In this document: in pieces, positions 1-8,421 of the stretch | Layout: each line of letters starts with the position of its first letter | How positions within the stretch are numbered: the stretch's first letter is position 1 | Assembly (NCBI RefSeq): GCF_001427875.1 | Contig: NZ_LMHK01000004.1 | Location: 338,597 to 402,596, forward strand | Length of the DNA: 64,000 nucleotides | Direction: 5' to 3' | Source of the DNA: Devosia sp. Root685 | Lineage (GTDB): Bacteria; Pseudomonadota; Alphaproteobacteria; Rhizobiales; Devosiaceae | The notes under the pieces: model-generated | Seen by the model: the letters and a program-made list of their open reading frames with translations, nothing else | Databases searched by the model: none | Told to the model about the DNA's origin: nothing | Made by a program: the position numbers and the translations under genes

Positions 1-513
1 TTCTCCGCCGACGCCGCTGTCGCCGCGCTCTATGAAGGCGAAGCCGTCGGCCCGGTAGAAGCGCTCTTTCCCGGCGTCAAAAAAGACCAAAAAATCGATC
101 GGCAGGAATTGGCTCGGCGCCTCGCCTTGGATCCGCAAAATTTCAAAAAACTGGAAGCGGTCGTGCATCCGCTGGTCCGGCAAAAGATCGCCCAATTCAT
201 GGATAGCGCCGAAGCTGCGGGCCATATCGCCGCGGTAGTGGAAGTGCCCCTGCTCTTCGAGAGCGGCTATGACTATGGCTTTGACGCCATTGCCGTGACC
301 TTCGTCGACCCAAAAATCCAAAATGAACGGATCATGGCCCGGCCCGGCATGACCGTGGAAAAGCGCGACACCTTGCTTGCCCGGCAGATGCCGCAGGATG
401 AAAAGAAGAAGCGCGCGACTTATCTCTTCGACACAGCGCTTCCGCGCGACCAAATCGACGCCAAAGTCGCCGCTTTGATCGCCGACCTCAAGGCCAAGGG
501 ACCAAAAACATGA
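1..513 (+). CDS. coaE: Dephospho-CoA kinase, 5' end cut off by window
   Basis: Last 170 residues of dephospho-CoA kinase, which phosphorylates dephospho-CoA with ATP in the final cytosolic step of coenzyme A synthesis. The reading frame is open from the first base, so the start codon and the P-loop lie outside the window. Visible family marks are the VPLLFESGYD segment in the middle and the RQMPQDEKKKRA region near the C-terminus, which belong to the lid and adenine-binding parts of the family. The family is about 195-200 residues, so roughly 25-30 are missing. The stop overlaps the dnaQ start (ATGA), pointing to co-transcription. coaE-dnaQ is a common pair in Rhizobiales. Confidence 0.93.
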   Translation, partial: FSADAAVAALYEGEAVGPVEALFPGVKKDQKIDRQELARRLALDPQNFKKLEAVVHPLVRQKIAQFMDSAEAAGHIAAVVEVPLLFESGYDYGFDAIAVTFVDPKIQNERIMARPGMTVEKRDTLLARQMPQDEKKKRATYLFDTALPRDQIDAKVAALIADLKAKGPKT

Positions 514-1220
514 TCCGGGAAATCGTCCTCGATACTGAAACGACCGGGCTTTCCCATGCCGAGGGCGACCGGCTTGTCGAAATCGGCTGCGTCGAACTGA
601 TCAACCACATTCCCTCGGGCAAGAATTTTCACGTCTATATCAACCCCCAGCGGAACATGCCCGAAGAGGCGTTTCGCGTGCATGGGCTGAGCGAGGAATT
701 TCTGTCCGACAAGCCGCTTTTCGCGTCGCTGGCCGAAGAATTTCGCACCTTTGTCGATGGCGCGCGGCTCATCATTCACAACGCCCCCTTCGATATGGGC
801 TTTTTGAATGCCGAGCTTGTCCGGGCCGGCCTCCGCACGCTCGACAATGAAGTCATCGATACCGTCATGCTGGCGCGCAAAAAGCACCCGGGCGCCCGCG
901 TCAGCCTCGACGCGCTCTGCAAGCACTATGGCATCGACAATTCCCGCCGCACGCTCCACGGCGCTCTGCTCGACAGCGAGATCCTTGCCGAGGTCTATCT
1001 CGAGCTTATCGGCGGCAAGCAGGTGAGCCTGGCGCTGATGGCCGAAGTCGAAAGCGATGGCAGTGACGCTTTGGCAACCCGCATCGCCGCCCTGCCCCGC
1101 CCGACACCCCTGCCCTCGCGCATTTCGCTTGCCGAAGCAGAAGCCCACGAAGCCTTTGTCGGCAAAATGGGTGAAACGGCGATCTGGGCCCAATATGCCG
1201 AGGTCGAGGCGGCCGAATAA
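510..1220 (+). CDS. dnaQ: DNA polymerase III epsilon subunit (3'-5' proofreading exonuclease)
   Basis: Proofreading subunit of the replicative polymerase, 236 residues. All five DEDDh-type catalytic residues are visible: D8 and E10 in LDTETTGL, D95 in NAPFD, and H150 with D155 in HGALLDSE. The C-terminal tail of about 60 residues after the exonuclease domain would hold the polymerase-alpha contact. The start overlaps the coaE stop by four bases, so translation is probably coupled. An inverted-repeat element follows directly downstream. Confidence 0.96.
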   Translation: MIREIVLDTETTGLSHAEGDRLVEIGCVELINHIPSGKNFHVYINPQRNMPEEAFRVHGLSEEFLSDKPLFASLAEEFRTFVDGARLIIHNAPFDMGFLNAELVRAGLRTLDNEVIDTVMLARKKHPGARVSLDALCKHYGIDNSRRTLHGALLDSEILAEVYLELIGGKQVSLALMAEVESDGSDALATRIAALPRPTPLPSRISLAEAEAHEAFVGKMGETAIWAQYAEVEAAE

Positions 1221-1234
1221 CGCTCGGGGCTGCC

Positions 1235-1358
1235 AGTAGCCCTCATGGTGAGGTGGACGGCGTAGCCGACCCTCGAACCACAAGGGCGTGCCTCCGACGC
1301 TCGCGCCACATCCTCGTGGTTCGAGGCTTTGCTGCGCAAAGCACCTCACCATGAGGAT
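1235..1358. repeat. R1 palindromic repeat (CCTCATGGTGAGG type), copy a
   Basis: About 124 bp inverted repeat between dnaQ and the secB terminator. The outer arms are CCTCATGGTGAGGTG and its complement; the inner arms are CCTCGAACCACAAGGGCG and CCTCGTGGTTCGAGG. The left edge carries the family consensus CCCAGTAG (here GCCAGTAG). Further R1 copies lie near 7.9, 12.5, 19.1, 23.0, 29.8 and 62.7 kb. Confidence 0.85.
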
Positions 1359-1378
1359 TACCGATACTTCCGAAAATA

Positions 1379-1408
1379 CAAAAAACCCCAGCTCACGCCG
1401 GGGTTCTT
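1379..1408 (-). terminator. Rho-independent terminator of secB
   Basis: On the minus strand ACCCCGGC, loop GTGA, GCTGGGGT, then a run of six T, 24 bases past the secB stop. Textbook hairpin plus T-tract. Confidence 0.85.
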
Positions 1409-1431
1409 CAAATCCAAAAATCGCGAAAAAA

Positions 1432-1950
1432 TCAGTTCGGCAGATCGGTTGCTGGCGCGGCAGCGGCGCCGCCTTCCTGCTGCTTGGCCGCAAGCGCGGC
1501 AAGGTTCTGGCGGTAGATCGCCATGAAGTCGACCGGCTCCATCATCAGCGGCGGGAAGCCGCCCTGCTGGGTGACATTGGCCAGCACCTGGCGGGCAAAC
1601 GGGAAGATCAGGCGCGGGCACTCAACCATGAGAAGGCCGCTGAGCTGGGCTTCGGGAATGCTCTTGAGGCGGAAGACGCCGCCATAGACCAGTTCCACGT
1701 TGAACAGCAGCGTTTCCTCGCGATTGGCCTTGGCCTTGAGGTTCAATTCGACCGCATAGAGGTCGTCGGCCTGCTTCTTGACGCCAACCGAGATCGAGAC
1801 ATTGAACGCCGGATTGCCGCCGCCTGCCATGATCGAGCCGGGCGCGCCGGGGTTTTCGAAGGAAAGGTCGCGCACATATTGACCCACAAGGTTCATGCTG
1901 GGCGCGGTGCCGGGCTGGGTCGCTGCTGCGCCTTCGTTTTCTTCGGCCAT
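1432..1950 (-). CDS. secB: Protein-export chaperone SecB
   Basis: SecB tetramer subunit that keeps presecretory proteins unfolded and hands them to SecA. 172 residues, typical for the alphaproteobacterial form, with a low-complexity Ala/Gly C-terminal tail. Family landmarks are the YVRDLSFENPGAP segment near residue 25 and LYAVELNLKAKA in the centre. The ATG at 1950 is chosen over an in-frame start 23 codons upstream because AAGGGAA lies just before it and family members begin with a short MAEE-type N-terminus. A clear terminator follows. Confidence 0.95.
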   Translation of the reverse strand: MAEENEGAAATQPGTAPSMNLVGQYVRDLSFENPGAPGSIMAGGGNPAFNVSISVGVKKQADDLYAVELNLKAKANREETLLFNVELVYGGVFRLKSIPEAQLSGLLMVECPRLIFPFARQVLANVTQQGGFPPLMMEPVDFMAIYRQNLAALAAKQQEGGAAAAPATDLPN

Positions 1951-2040
1951 CTTTGGTTCCCTTATATTCCGGTTGGAACAATCCTGCGGGTGGCTAGCAT
2001 CTTTGCCCGATTGGGACAAGCAAAGAGGCTTTTTGCAGCG

Positions 2041-2508
2041 CTATTTGCGCTGCCAGTCATCCCCATCGAGGTCGATCGTTCCGGGCCCTTTGAGATTGGG
2101 CGGGGTGGGATCCGCGCCATGACGATAGCTCGCCGTAGTCTCGACCACTCTCACATTGCGCGTCAGCGTCTTGTAGAGCCAGGCGCGCACCGGCGGCAAA
2201 AGCAGCAGCACGGCGATGAAGTCGCCGAGAAACCCCGGAATGATCAGCAACACCGCCGCCACCGCCAGCAACATGCCGTCGAACAAGGTCTGCCCCGGCA
2301 GCGTGCCGGTGCTCATATTGGTCCGCATGCGGTTGAGGACGCCGAGGCCCTGTTGACGCAATACGAAACCGCCGACAACAACGGCAAGGATGACGAGACC
2401 CAGCGTGGGCAAGACGCCGATGGCGCGGCCGACGAGGATGAACAGGGCAATTTCGATAAGCGGCAGGGCCAGAAGAAGAAGGGGAATGAAGCGGAGCAAC
2501 CGGGTCAT
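2041..2508 (-). CDS. fxsA: FxsA family membrane protein
   Basis: Small inner-membrane protein of the FxsA family (in E. coli FxsA reduces exclusion of phage T7 by the F plasmid PifA protein; its ordinary role is unknown). 155 residues with an N-terminal hydrophobic segment (about residues 4-26), a second helix around VILAVVVGGFVL and a long hydrophobic stretch with the characteristic IIPGFLGDFIAVLLLLPP pattern. The ATG at 2508 is preferred to an upstream start because it places the first transmembrane helix at the N-terminus. It lies between secB and a divergent Tim44-like gene, a usual Rhizobiales arrangement. Confidence 0.9.
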   Translation of the reverse strand: MTRLLRFIPLLLLALPLIEIALFILVGRAIGVLPTLGLVILAVVVGGFVLRQQGLGVLNRMRTNMSTGTLPGQTLFDGMLLAVAAVLLIIPGFLGDFIAVLLLLPPVRAWLYKTLTRNVRVVETTASYRHGADPTPPNLKGPGTIDLDGDDWQRK

Positions 2509-2636
2509 CCTTTGTTTGTGAAGGGCGCGGCAAATCGCGCTACCTTGTGTGAACTGGTTTTGAGCTAAAGCTTTCCCTATATATAGGAACGACAAAAGCG
2601 CTCGGCGAGCGCCCAACTACTCAGGTGCACCGATTC

Positions 2637-3362
2637 ATGGACGATTTTCTCGATCTGCCTACTCTCATCGCCATCGTGGTCGCGGTTTTCGTGCTCTTCC
2701 GCCTCCGCTCGGTCCTGGGAACGCGGACCGGCACTGAGCGCCCGCCCGTCGATCGCTCCCGTTCGACGCAGACCGAGAAGAAAGCCGCCAACGCCGACGA
2801 AACGGTCGTGCCGATCCGTCCTCGAGCCGCCGATGCGCCTGATCTCGACGATGAACGCCGCGCCCGCAAGACCGAAGCCGAGATCGAACAGGCCGCTGCC
2901 GGCAATGCCGATCTCGCTACCGGCCTTCGCGCCGTTGTCGAAGCCGACCCGACTTTTACCCCCAAATCCTTCCTCGAAGGCGCCAAGCAAGCCTATGAGA
3001 TGATCGTCACCGGCTTTGCCGAAGGCGACCGCCAGACCCTCAAAAACCTCCTCGACAAGGATGTTTATGACAGCTTTGCCCGCGCCCTGACCGAGCGTGA
3101 GGCCGCCGGCCACAAGAACGAGTTTACTTTTGTCGGCCTGCCCAAGGTCGCCATCGTCAATGCCGAATATGACAAGAAAAACATCCTGATCACGGTGGAT
3201 TTCCACGCCGAGGTCGTTTCGGCCATTCGCGACAAGGACGGTAACCTCGTCGAAGGCAATGCCGATCAGGTGCAGACCATCGCTGATGAGTGGACCTTTG
3301 CGCGCAATCCAAAATCGCGCGATCCCAATTGGAAGGTCATCACCACGAGCCAGCTCGACTAA
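2637..3362 (+). CDS. Tim44-like domain protein, membrane anchored
   Basis: Bacterial relative of mitochondrial Tim44 (TIM44/MBA1 superfamily). 241 residues: one transmembrane helix at about residues 6-24 (LPTLIAIVVAVFVLFRL), a charged low-complexity linker, then the Tim44-like fold from about residue 95 to the end. In alphaproteobacteria such proteins are thought to act at the inner membrane near Sec/YidC; the role here is inferred from the family. A GTG at 2625 is an alternative start; the ATG at 2637 is chosen because MDDFLDLPTL resembles family N-termini. In many Rhizobiales mltA lies next; here a Smr gene follows after 20 bp. Confidence 0.85.
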   Translation: MDDFLDLPTLIAIVVAVFVLFRLRSVLGTRTGTERPPVDRSRSTQTEKKAANADETVVPIRPRAADAPDLDDERRARKTEAEIEQAAAGNADLATGLRAVVEADPTFTPKSFLEGAKQAYEMIVTGFAEGDRQTLKNLLDKDVYDSFARALTEREAAGHKNEFTFVGLPKVAIVNAEYDKKNILITVDFHAEVVSAIRDKDGNLVEGNADQVQTIADEWTFARNPKSRDPNWKVITTSQLD

Positions 3363-3382
3363 ATCCTTCGGCAGGCCCTTCC

Positions 3383-3964
3383 ATGTCCAAGCGCGACGCC
3401 AGGCGCCTGCCGCACGATTTTCATCTCTGGACCACCGTGTCCGAGACAGTCGAACCCCTGCGCCGCAAGGGCCTTTTAAAACTCGGCCATGGCACCCTGC
3501 CCATTCCCGAGCCCGAACCGGCCCCGGCCATCAAAGCGCCGCCGAGGATGGGCAAACCAAAACAGCCCTTCCTCGCGCCCTATCAAGCGCCGATCCAGCC
3601 GGCAAAAGTGGTCGAAAAGTCAGTCGATCCGGCCATCCACAAAAAGGTTCGCCGCGGCCGTATCGAAATCGATGGCACGATCGATCTTCACGGCATGACC
3701 CAGTTTGAAGCCCGCGAAACCCTCCGCCGCTATATCGGCGCCCGCGCTGCCCGCGGCGATCGCACCCTGCTGGTGATCACCGGCAAGGGCACGAAAACCG
3801 AAAACGACTATGTTTCGGCTATGACCGAGCGCGGTATCTTGCGCACCATGCTGCCCATCTGGCTTTCCGAGCCGGGCCTCTCGCACCTGATATCCGGCTG
3901 GAGCCTTGCCGCCCGCGGCCATGGTGGGGAGGGCGCCTGGTATGTGCGTCTGCGTCGCCCATGA
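3383..3964 (+). CDS. Smr/MutS2-type domain protein
   Basis: 193-residue protein with a basic, proline-rich N-terminal half and a C-terminal Smr domain from about residue 90. The Smr hallmark IDLHGMT and the LVITGKGT segment are present. Smr domains bind or nick nucleic acids, and stand-alone members have been tied to RNA cleavage and ribosome rescue; the substrate here is unknown. The ATG at 3383 fits the conserved MSKRDARRL start; a longer reading would run back into the Tim44-like gene. The stop overlaps the next start (ATGA). Confidence 0.88.
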   Translation: MSKRDARRLPHDFHLWTTVSETVEPLRRKGLLKLGHGTLPIPEPEPAPAIKAPPRMGKPKQPFLAPYQAPIQPAKVVEKSVDPAIHKKVRRGRIEIDGTIDLHGMTQFEARETLRRYIGARAARGDRTLLVITGKGTKTENDYVSAMTERGILRTMLPIWLSEPGLSHLISGWSLAARGHGGEGAWYVRLRRP

Positions 3965-4329
3965 CCCCGCTTGGTGCCAAATTCCGGGCCCTGCGCGAAG
4001 CCCGCGGTATTTCGCTCAAAGAAATGGCAGCGGCTTTGAACGTCTCGAGTGCCTATCTCTCAGCCCTCGAACACGGCCGCCGCGGCCAGCCCACGAGTTT
4101 TCTGCTCCACCGCATCATCGCCTTCTTCAACGTCATCTGGGACGAAGCCGAAGAACTGCAGCGCCTCGCGGAAATTTCCGATCCCAAAGTCACCATCGAC
4201 ACCGGCGGCCTCACCCCCGAAGCCACCGAATTCACCAATCGCCTGCGCGACAATATCGACCGGCTGGAGCCGGACGATCTCAAATTCCTGCGCGATGAAC
4301 TGGTGAAGCGCGCGGGGAAGAAGCGGTAG
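3961..4329 (+). CDS. XRE-family helix-turn-helix regulator
   Basis: 122-residue DNA-binding protein. The Cro/C1 helix-turn-helix covers residues 3-60, with the recognition region LNVSSAYLSALEHGRRG. The C-terminal 50 residues look helical, with no known sensor domain. Start overlaps the Smr stop by four bases, so the two are translationally coupled, as in other Rhizobiales. Target genes cannot be read from the sequence. Confidence 0.88.
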   Translation: MTPLGAKFRALREARGISLKEMAAALNVSSAYLSALEHGRRGQPTSFLLHRIIAFFNVIWDEAEELQRLAEISDPKVTIDTGGLTPEATEFTNRLRDNIDRLEPDDLKFLRDELVKRAGKKR

Positions 4330-4342
4330 ACCACCGGCCCCA

Positions 4343-4368
4343 ACCGAATTCGCTATAGCGAATTCGGT
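4343..4368. repeat. 26-bp perfect palindrome
   Basis: Perfect 26-bp inverted repeat with half-site ACCGAATTCGCTA, 13 bases past the XRE stop. A degenerate relative (ACCGAAATTCG ... CAAATTCGGT) lies at about 4570-4595. It is probably another copy-variable hairpin of the repeat cluster that fills this spacer. Confidence 0.85.
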
Positions 4369-4536
4369 GACCCCTCACCCCTTGAGGGAGAGGGACAGAC
4401 CAACTTTGCGTTCAGCAAATTGGTCGGGGTGAGGGGTTTTGAGCCGGCCCGAAGGGCAAATTTGCTCCAGTGGAGCAAATTTAGGCGAGAAAGCCATTTG
4501 AGCTATGCTCAAATGGCCGGGCCTCCGCAGAGGAGC
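4369..4536 (+). repeat. R2 composite repeat, copy 1, with variable-stem hairpins
   Basis: Mosaic element beginning CCCCTCACCCCTTGAGGGAGAGG. It holds a hairpin at 4398-4425 (ACCAA..TTGGT, TTTGC..GCAAA), hairpin A at 4458-4482 (AAATTTGCTCC, loop AGT, GGAGCAAATTT) and hairpin B at 4493-4517 (GCCATTTGAGC, loop TAT, GCTCAAATGGC). A second full copy is at 34929-35091. The flanking sequences are conserved between copies while the inner stems differ and stay paired. Confidence 0.85.
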
Positions 4537-4569
4537 TTGCATAGACCGCAAGAATACCCCTCATCCCGA

Positions 4570-4731
4570 CCGAAATTCGCAAATACAAATTCGGTGACCC
4601 TTCGGGCACCTTCTCCCGCAAGGGGAGAAGGCAGATCAGAGGCCCCCCCACCCACGATGTCATTCCCGCGAAGGCGGGAATCCCCGTTTCGGCCCCACAA
4701 AAAGAGATCCCCGCTTTCGCGGGGATGACGT
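4570..4731. repeat. REP cluster in the XRE-hslU spacer
   Basis: The rest of the 429-bp gap between the XRE and hslU genes. It holds a CCTTCTCCC...GGGGAGAAGG hairpin near 4609-4631 and an inverted pair at 4658-4731, GTCATTCCCGCGAAGGCGGG facing ATCCCCGCTTTCGCGGGGAT. No gene is seen in this gap. The right-hand hairpin is followed on the minus strand by CTCTTTTTG and can terminate hslU. Confidence 0.8.
4697..4726 (-). terminator. Terminator-like REP hairpin after hslU
   Basis: On the minus strand ATCCCCGC, loop GAAA, GCGGGGAT, then CTCTTTTTG, 33 bases past the hslU stop. It is a repeat copy that also meets the hairpin plus T-run rule. Confidence 0.65.
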
Positions 4732-4758
4732 CGTGTTTGTCGATGGTGCTTTCGCGCC

Positions 4759-6069
4759 CTACAGCACGAACTTGCTCAGATCCGTATCCTTGGCCAGCTC
4801 GCCAACTCTGTCGCGCACAAAAGCCGCGTCGATCTCGATCGCCTGCCCGGCTCTATCCGGCGCATCGAAGGAAATCTCTTCGACCAGCCGTTCCATCACC
4901 GTCTGCAACCGCCGCGCGCCGATATTCTCGACGCTGTCATTGACCTTCACTGCCGCATCGGCAATCGCTTCAATGGCATCCGTCGTAAAACTCAGCGTGA
5001 CCCCTTCGGTCCCCATCAGCGCCACATATTGGCGAACGAGACTCGCCTCGGTGTCGTTGAGGATGCGAATGAAGTCTTCGCGGGTAAGCGCCTTCAGTTC
5101 GACCCGGATCGGCAGGCGACCCTGCAATTCGGGCAGCAAGTCCGAAGGCTTGCTCACATGGAACGCGCCCGAAGCGATGAACAAGATATGGTCGGTCTTC
5201 ACCGGCCCATACTTCGTCGCAACTGTCGTGCCTTCGATCAGCGGCAGCAGGTCCCGCTGTACGCCTTCGCGCGATGGCCCACCGGAAACGCCACCTTCGC
5301 GGGCCGCCACCTTATCGATCTCGTCGATGAAGACGATGCCGTGGTTTTCGACGAGCTCGATGGCTTCGGTCTTGAGCTGTTCCTGGTCGAGCAACTTGTC
5401 CGCCTCTTCGGCGATCAGCGGCTCATAGGCGTCCTTCACCTTGACCTTGCGCTTGACCCCGCGCCCGCCCATCGCCTGCTTGAACATGTCGGAAAGGTTG
5501 ATCATGCCGATGCCGCCATTGGGCATGCCCGGCATTTCGAACCCGCCCGTGTTGGGCGCGGGCTGCATTTCGATCTCGATTTCCTTGTCGTCGAGTTCGT
5601 TTTTCCGCAGCTTGGCCCGGAACGAGTCGCGCGTCGATGGTGTCGCCGATGTCCCGACCAGTGCATCGAGCACCCGCTCTTCGGCATTGTGATGGGCCTG
5701 CGCCTGCACATCGCGCCGGCGATTGTCACGCAGGACGGTGATCCCCGCCTCAACGAGGTCGCGAACAATCTGCTCAACGTCGCGGCCGACATAGCCGACC
5801 TCGGTAAACTTGGTCGCTTCCACCTTCACGAACGGCGCCTGCGCCAATCGAGCCAGCCGTCGCGAAATCTCGGTCTTGCCGACGCCGGTCGGCCCGATCA
5901 TCAGGATATTCTTGGGCGTCACTTCGCGCCGCAGCTCGGGAGGAAGCTGCTGCCGGCGCCAGCGATTGCGCAGCGCCACGGCCACGGCGCGCTTGGCGTC
6001 ATGCTGGCCGACGATATTGCGGTCCAGCTCCGAGACGATTTCGCGCGGCGAAAAATTGGTTTCACTCAT
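4759..6069 (-). CDS. hslU: ATP-dependent protease ATPase subunit HslU
   Basis: AAA+ unfoldase that feeds substrates to the HslV peptidase. 436 residues. Walker A GPTGVGKT sits at about residues 59-66 and Walker [10 protein letters not shown] near 250. The C-terminus LSKFVL is the short tail that docks into HslV. The ATG at 6069 lies inside the end of the upstream acetyltransferase gene, giving an 8-base overlap and likely translational coupling. AGGAAAG precedes the start. Confidence 0.97.
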   Translation of the reverse strand: MSETNFSPREIVSELDRNIVGQHDAKRAVAVALRNRWRRQQLPPELRREVTPKNILMIGPTGVGKTEISRRLARLAQAPFVKVEATKFTEVGYVGRDVEQIVRDLVEAGITVLRDNRRRDVQAQAHHNAEERVLDALVGTSATPSTRDSFRAKLRKNELDDKEIEIEMQPAPNTGGFEMPGMPNGGIGMINLSDMFKQAMGGRGVKRKVKVKDAYEPLIAEEADKLLDQEQLKTEAIELVENHGIVFIDEIDKVAAREGGVSGGPSREGVQRDLLPLIEGTTVATKYGPVKTDHILFIASGAFHVSKPSDLLPELQGRLPIRVELKALTREDFIRILNDTEASLVRQYVALMGTEGVTLSFTTDAIEAIADAAVKVNDSVENIGARRLQTVMERLVEEISFDAPDRAGQAIEIDAAFVRDRVGELAKDTDLSKFVL

Positions 6070-6586
6070 TGCTTGTCTTTCCTGGTGCCTCATCGAGATA
6101 GCGCACCATCAAATGATCGCCATAAAACCGTCCGCCCCAGAAGTAGGCACGGGGGTCGCTGGCATAAATATGAAAGCCGGTCTTTTCATAGAACCGGATG
6201 GCGGCGGGGTTTTCGTCCCATACGCCCAGATGGACCTGCATCACCCGGCCCTTGGCATAGGTGAGGATGGTTTCAACCAATGACACTGCGCAGCCACTGC
6301 CACGTAGCGCTGGTCGGACATACATCTGGATCAGCCAACCCCGATGCTTGTCCTTGTCGCCGGCTTCCTGAAAGAAGCCGGCCAGGCCAACAAGCTGCCC
6401 GTCCTCGGCAAAGGCGCCGAACAGCGACAGTTTTTCCAGCGTCTCGCGCCAGAAGGCATCGGGTTTGCCGACAGCACTGTCATAAGTGCTGGCATAGGCT
6501 TCAGGATGATCGCGAAGGCTATCGAGCCTTACGGCCCGGTATGCCGCCATATCATCCTTGGTCAGCCGCCGAATGGAGAAGGTCAC
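6062..6586 (-). CDS. GNAT-family N-acetyltransferase between hslV and hslU
   Basis: 174-residue GNAT protein. The acetyl-CoA site is around [18 protein letters not shown] and the C-terminal [13 protein letters not shown] motif is typical. It starts with GTG two bases after the hslV stop and overlaps the hslU start, so all three are made from one message. A GNAT gene at this position is known from other Rhizobiales, but its substrate is not. A link to the protease is inferred from position only. Confidence 0.87.
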   Translation of the reverse strand: MTFSIRRLTKDDMAAYRAVRLDSLRDHPEAYASTYDSAVGKPDAFWRETLEKLSLFGAFAEDGQLVGLAGFFQEAGDKDKHRGWLIQMYVRPALRGSGCAVSLVETILTYAKGRVMQVHLGVWDENPAAIRFYEKTGFHIYASDPRAYFWGGRFYGDHLMVRYLDEAPGKTSNE

Positions 6587-6588
6587 GG

Positions 6589-7143
6589 TTAGAGCTCGAT
6601 GGTTTCAAGTGTGACATTGCCATTGGTATAGACGCAGATTTCCTCCGCGATCTTCATGGCCCGGCGCGCGATATCTTCGGCATCAAGCTCAGTCGCCTGA
6701 TGGAGGGCCAAAGCCGCTGAATGCGCATAATTGCCGCCCGAGCCAATGGCGATCACGCCATGGTCCGGCGTCAACACGTCGCCCGTGCCCGTAAGAACCA
6801 GCGTGTCGGTCTTGTCCGCCACGATCATCATGGCTTCCAATTTCCGCAGATACCGGTCCGTCCGCCAATCTTTTGCCAATTCAACGGCGGCGCGCATCAG
6901 CTGGTCCGGATACTGTTCCAGCTTGCCTTCGAGCCGCTCAAACAGGGTAAAAGCGTCGGCGGTCGAACCGGCAAAGCCGCCGATCACCTTGCCACCGGCA
7001 AGCCGGCGCACTTTCTTGGCGGTATGCTTCATTACCGTCGGGCCCATGGAAACCTGGCCGTCGCCAGCGACGACAACCTTGTTGCCCTTGCGCACGGAAA
7101 CGATGGTCGTCCCGTGCCACCCGGGAAATGCACTGTCACTCAT
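6589..7143 (-). CDS. hslV: ATP-dependent protease peptidase subunit HslV
   Basis: Proteasome-like threonine peptidase of the HslVU complex, 184 residues. The mature enzyme should begin at T12 (TTIVSVRKG) after removal of an 11-residue propeptide, [12 protein letters not shown]. coli HslV loses only its first Met. Other marks are [12 protein letters not shown] and IGSGGNYA. The ATG at 7143 is favoured over an upstream start because it gives this short propeptide. A heat-shock type promoter candidate lies about 30 bp upstream. Confidence 0.96.
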   Translation of the reverse strand: MSDSAFPGWHGTTIVSVRKGNKVVVAGDGQVSMGPTVMKHTAKKVRRLAGGKVIGGFAGSTADAFTLFERLEGKLEQYPDQLMRAAVELAKDWRTDRYLRKLEAMMIVADKTDTLVLTGTGDVLTPDHGVIAIGSGGNYAHSAALALHQATELDAEDIARRAMKIAEEICVYTNGNVTLETIEL

Positions 7144-7170
7144 TTGGGAAAATACTCCGAACTGTTGAGT

Positions 7171-7200
7171 GATATTTAGGAGCCTCGGCCCGGTTTGCAA
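7171..7200 (-). promoter_or_regulatory. Possible heat-shock (RpoH-type) promoter of hslV
   Basis: Minus strand TTGCAA, 14-base spacer, CCTAAATATC, ending 28 bases before the hslV start. It resembles the CTTGAA-N14-CCCCTATATA signal upstream of dnaK in this window. hslV is a classical heat-shock gene, which supports the reading; the -35 match is weaker than at dnaK. Confidence 0.45.
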
Positions 7201-7234
7201 CCGTCGCCCATGGCTCCGCCTGCAACGCTATCTT

Positions 7235-7250
7235 TATGCATTAATGCATA
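7235..7250. promoter_or_regulatory. 16-bp perfect palindrome in hslV-hisB promoter region
   Basis: TATGCATTAATGCATA, perfectly self-complementary, in the 143-bp divergent spacer, 36 bp before hisB. It is AT-rich against a GC-rich background and well placed for an operator. No known regulator is assigned. Confidence 0.5.
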
Positions 7251-7286
7251 TCTGCTAGTGAGCCCCGATCCTCGGAGACATTTGCA

Positions 7287-7874
7287 ATGCGCACCGCCAC
7301 CATCGCCCGCAAGACCAACGAGACCGAGATATCAGTCTCGATCAATCTCGACGGCACCGGCGCGCACAAAATGGCAACCGGCGTCGGCTTCTTCGACCAC
7401 ATGCTCGACCAGCTCTCGCGCCACTCGCTCATCGACATGGATGTCTCCTGCACGGGCGACCTCCACATCGATTTCCACCACACGGTGGAAGATGTCGGCA
7501 TTGCGCTAGGCCAGGCCATCCAGGCAGCCATCGGCGACAAGAAGGGCATCCGCCGCTATGCCTCCTGCGACCTGCCCATGGACGGCACGCTCACCCGCGC
7601 CGCCCTCGACGTCTCCGGCCGCCCTTTCCTCGTCTTCAAGGCCGAGTTCACCAAAGACAAGATCGGCGACATCGACACCGAACTTTTCCGCGAGTTCTTC
7701 CAGGCCTTCGCCATGAATGCCGGCATCACGCTGCACGTGGAAAATTTCTACTTCGACAACAACCACCATCTGGCCGAGTCGATGTTCAAGGCTGTCGCCC
7801 GCGCCCTCCGCGATGCTCTCGAAATCGACCCCCGCCAGGCCGATCGCGTCCCGAGCACCAAGGGCACGCTCTAA
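7287..7874 (+). CDS. hisB: Imidazoleglycerol-phosphate dehydratase
   Basis: Removes water from imidazole glycerol phosphate in histidine synthesis. 195 residues, the monofunctional length without the phosphatase domain found in enteric HisB. Metal-binding histidine clusters are visible in [23 protein letters not shown] and [12 protein letters not shown]. Start ATG with CGGAGAC upstream. First gene of the his cluster in this window. Confidence 0.97.
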   Translation: MRTATIARKTNETEISVSINLDGTGAHKMATGVGFFDHMLDQLSRHSLIDMDVSCTGDLHIDFHHTVEDVGIALGQAIQAAIGDKKGIRRYASCDLPMDGTLTRAALDVSGRPFLVFKAEFTKDKIGDIDTELFREFFQAFAMNAGITLHVENFYFDNNHHLAESMFKAVARALRDALEIDPRQADRVPSTKGTL

Positions 7875-7901
7875 GCGTCGGTCTCGGGCAACCCCCTTCC
7901 C

Positions 7902-7991
7902 CAGTAGCCCTCATGGTGAGGTGCGGAGCGTAAGCGAAGCCTCGAACCACGAGGGCGTGGCACCCAAGTGTCGGCGCTCTCACCATGAGGC
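7902..7991. repeat. R1 palindromic repeat, copy b
   Basis: CCCAGTAGCCCTCATGGTGAGGTG followed by CCTCGAACCACGAGGGCG, with a shortened right arm ending CTCACCATGAGG. Lies between hisB and the DUF2628 gene, inside the his operon. Confidence 0.82.
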
Positions 7992-8064
7992 CTCTTGGGA
8001 TGCCGCCCTTCCCCCATCGTGCATTTTGCACTAAGTGGACCTCATTCCGTCCTGGGAGTTCCCC

Positions 8065-8421
8065 GTGACCCTCTTCGCCCTCTATCGTTCCGTCGATGAT
8101 CCGACCGCCCTGCCCGTGGCTGTCTCCGAGCGCTTTTCCTGGTTCTCGGCCCTCTTGCCGCCTGTCCATGCGCTGCTTCATCGACACTGGGATCTCTTGG
8201 GCCTTTTCGTCCTCGGCCTTGCCGCGCTGATTTTTGGCGCGCGCTATCTCGGTCCCGACGCCACAATCTGGCTCTATATTCTCCTCGCCATTGCCTGCGG
8301 CTTTGCCGCGCCGGGCGCCGAGCGTCGAGCGCTGAAACGCCGCGGCCTTGCCTCGCTTGGCCACCGCGTTGCCGCCGATGCCGACCTCGCCCGTCTCGCC
8401 GTTATGGAATCCCGTCCATGA
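8065..8421 (+). CDS. DUF2628 family membrane protein in the his operon
   Basis: 118-residue protein with two hydrophobic stretches (about residues 45-65, LLGLFVLGLAALIFGARYL, and 70-87, IWLYILLAIACGFAA), fitting the DUF2628 family. GTG at 8065 is chosen because GGGAG lies at the right distance upstream; a GTG at 8035 would add ten residues inside the repeat flank. The end overlaps hisH (ATGA). The gene recurs between hisB and hisH in Rhizobiales, but its function is unknown. Confidence 0.75.
   Translation: MTLFALYRSVDDPTALPVAVSERFSWFSALLPPVHALLHRHWDLLGLFVLGLAALIFGARYLGPDATIWLYILLAIACGFAAPGAERRALKRRGLASLGHRVAADADLARLAVMESRP

Noticed and set aside
1288..2568. 426-codon frame on the plus strand across secB and fxsA
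   Set aside because: Antisense to two well-supported genes, starts inside an R1 repeat and crosses the secB terminator. No family resemblance.
4369..4731. CRISPR array
   Set aside because: The repeats are different interspersed palindromes, not identical units with regular unique spacers, and no cas gene is present.
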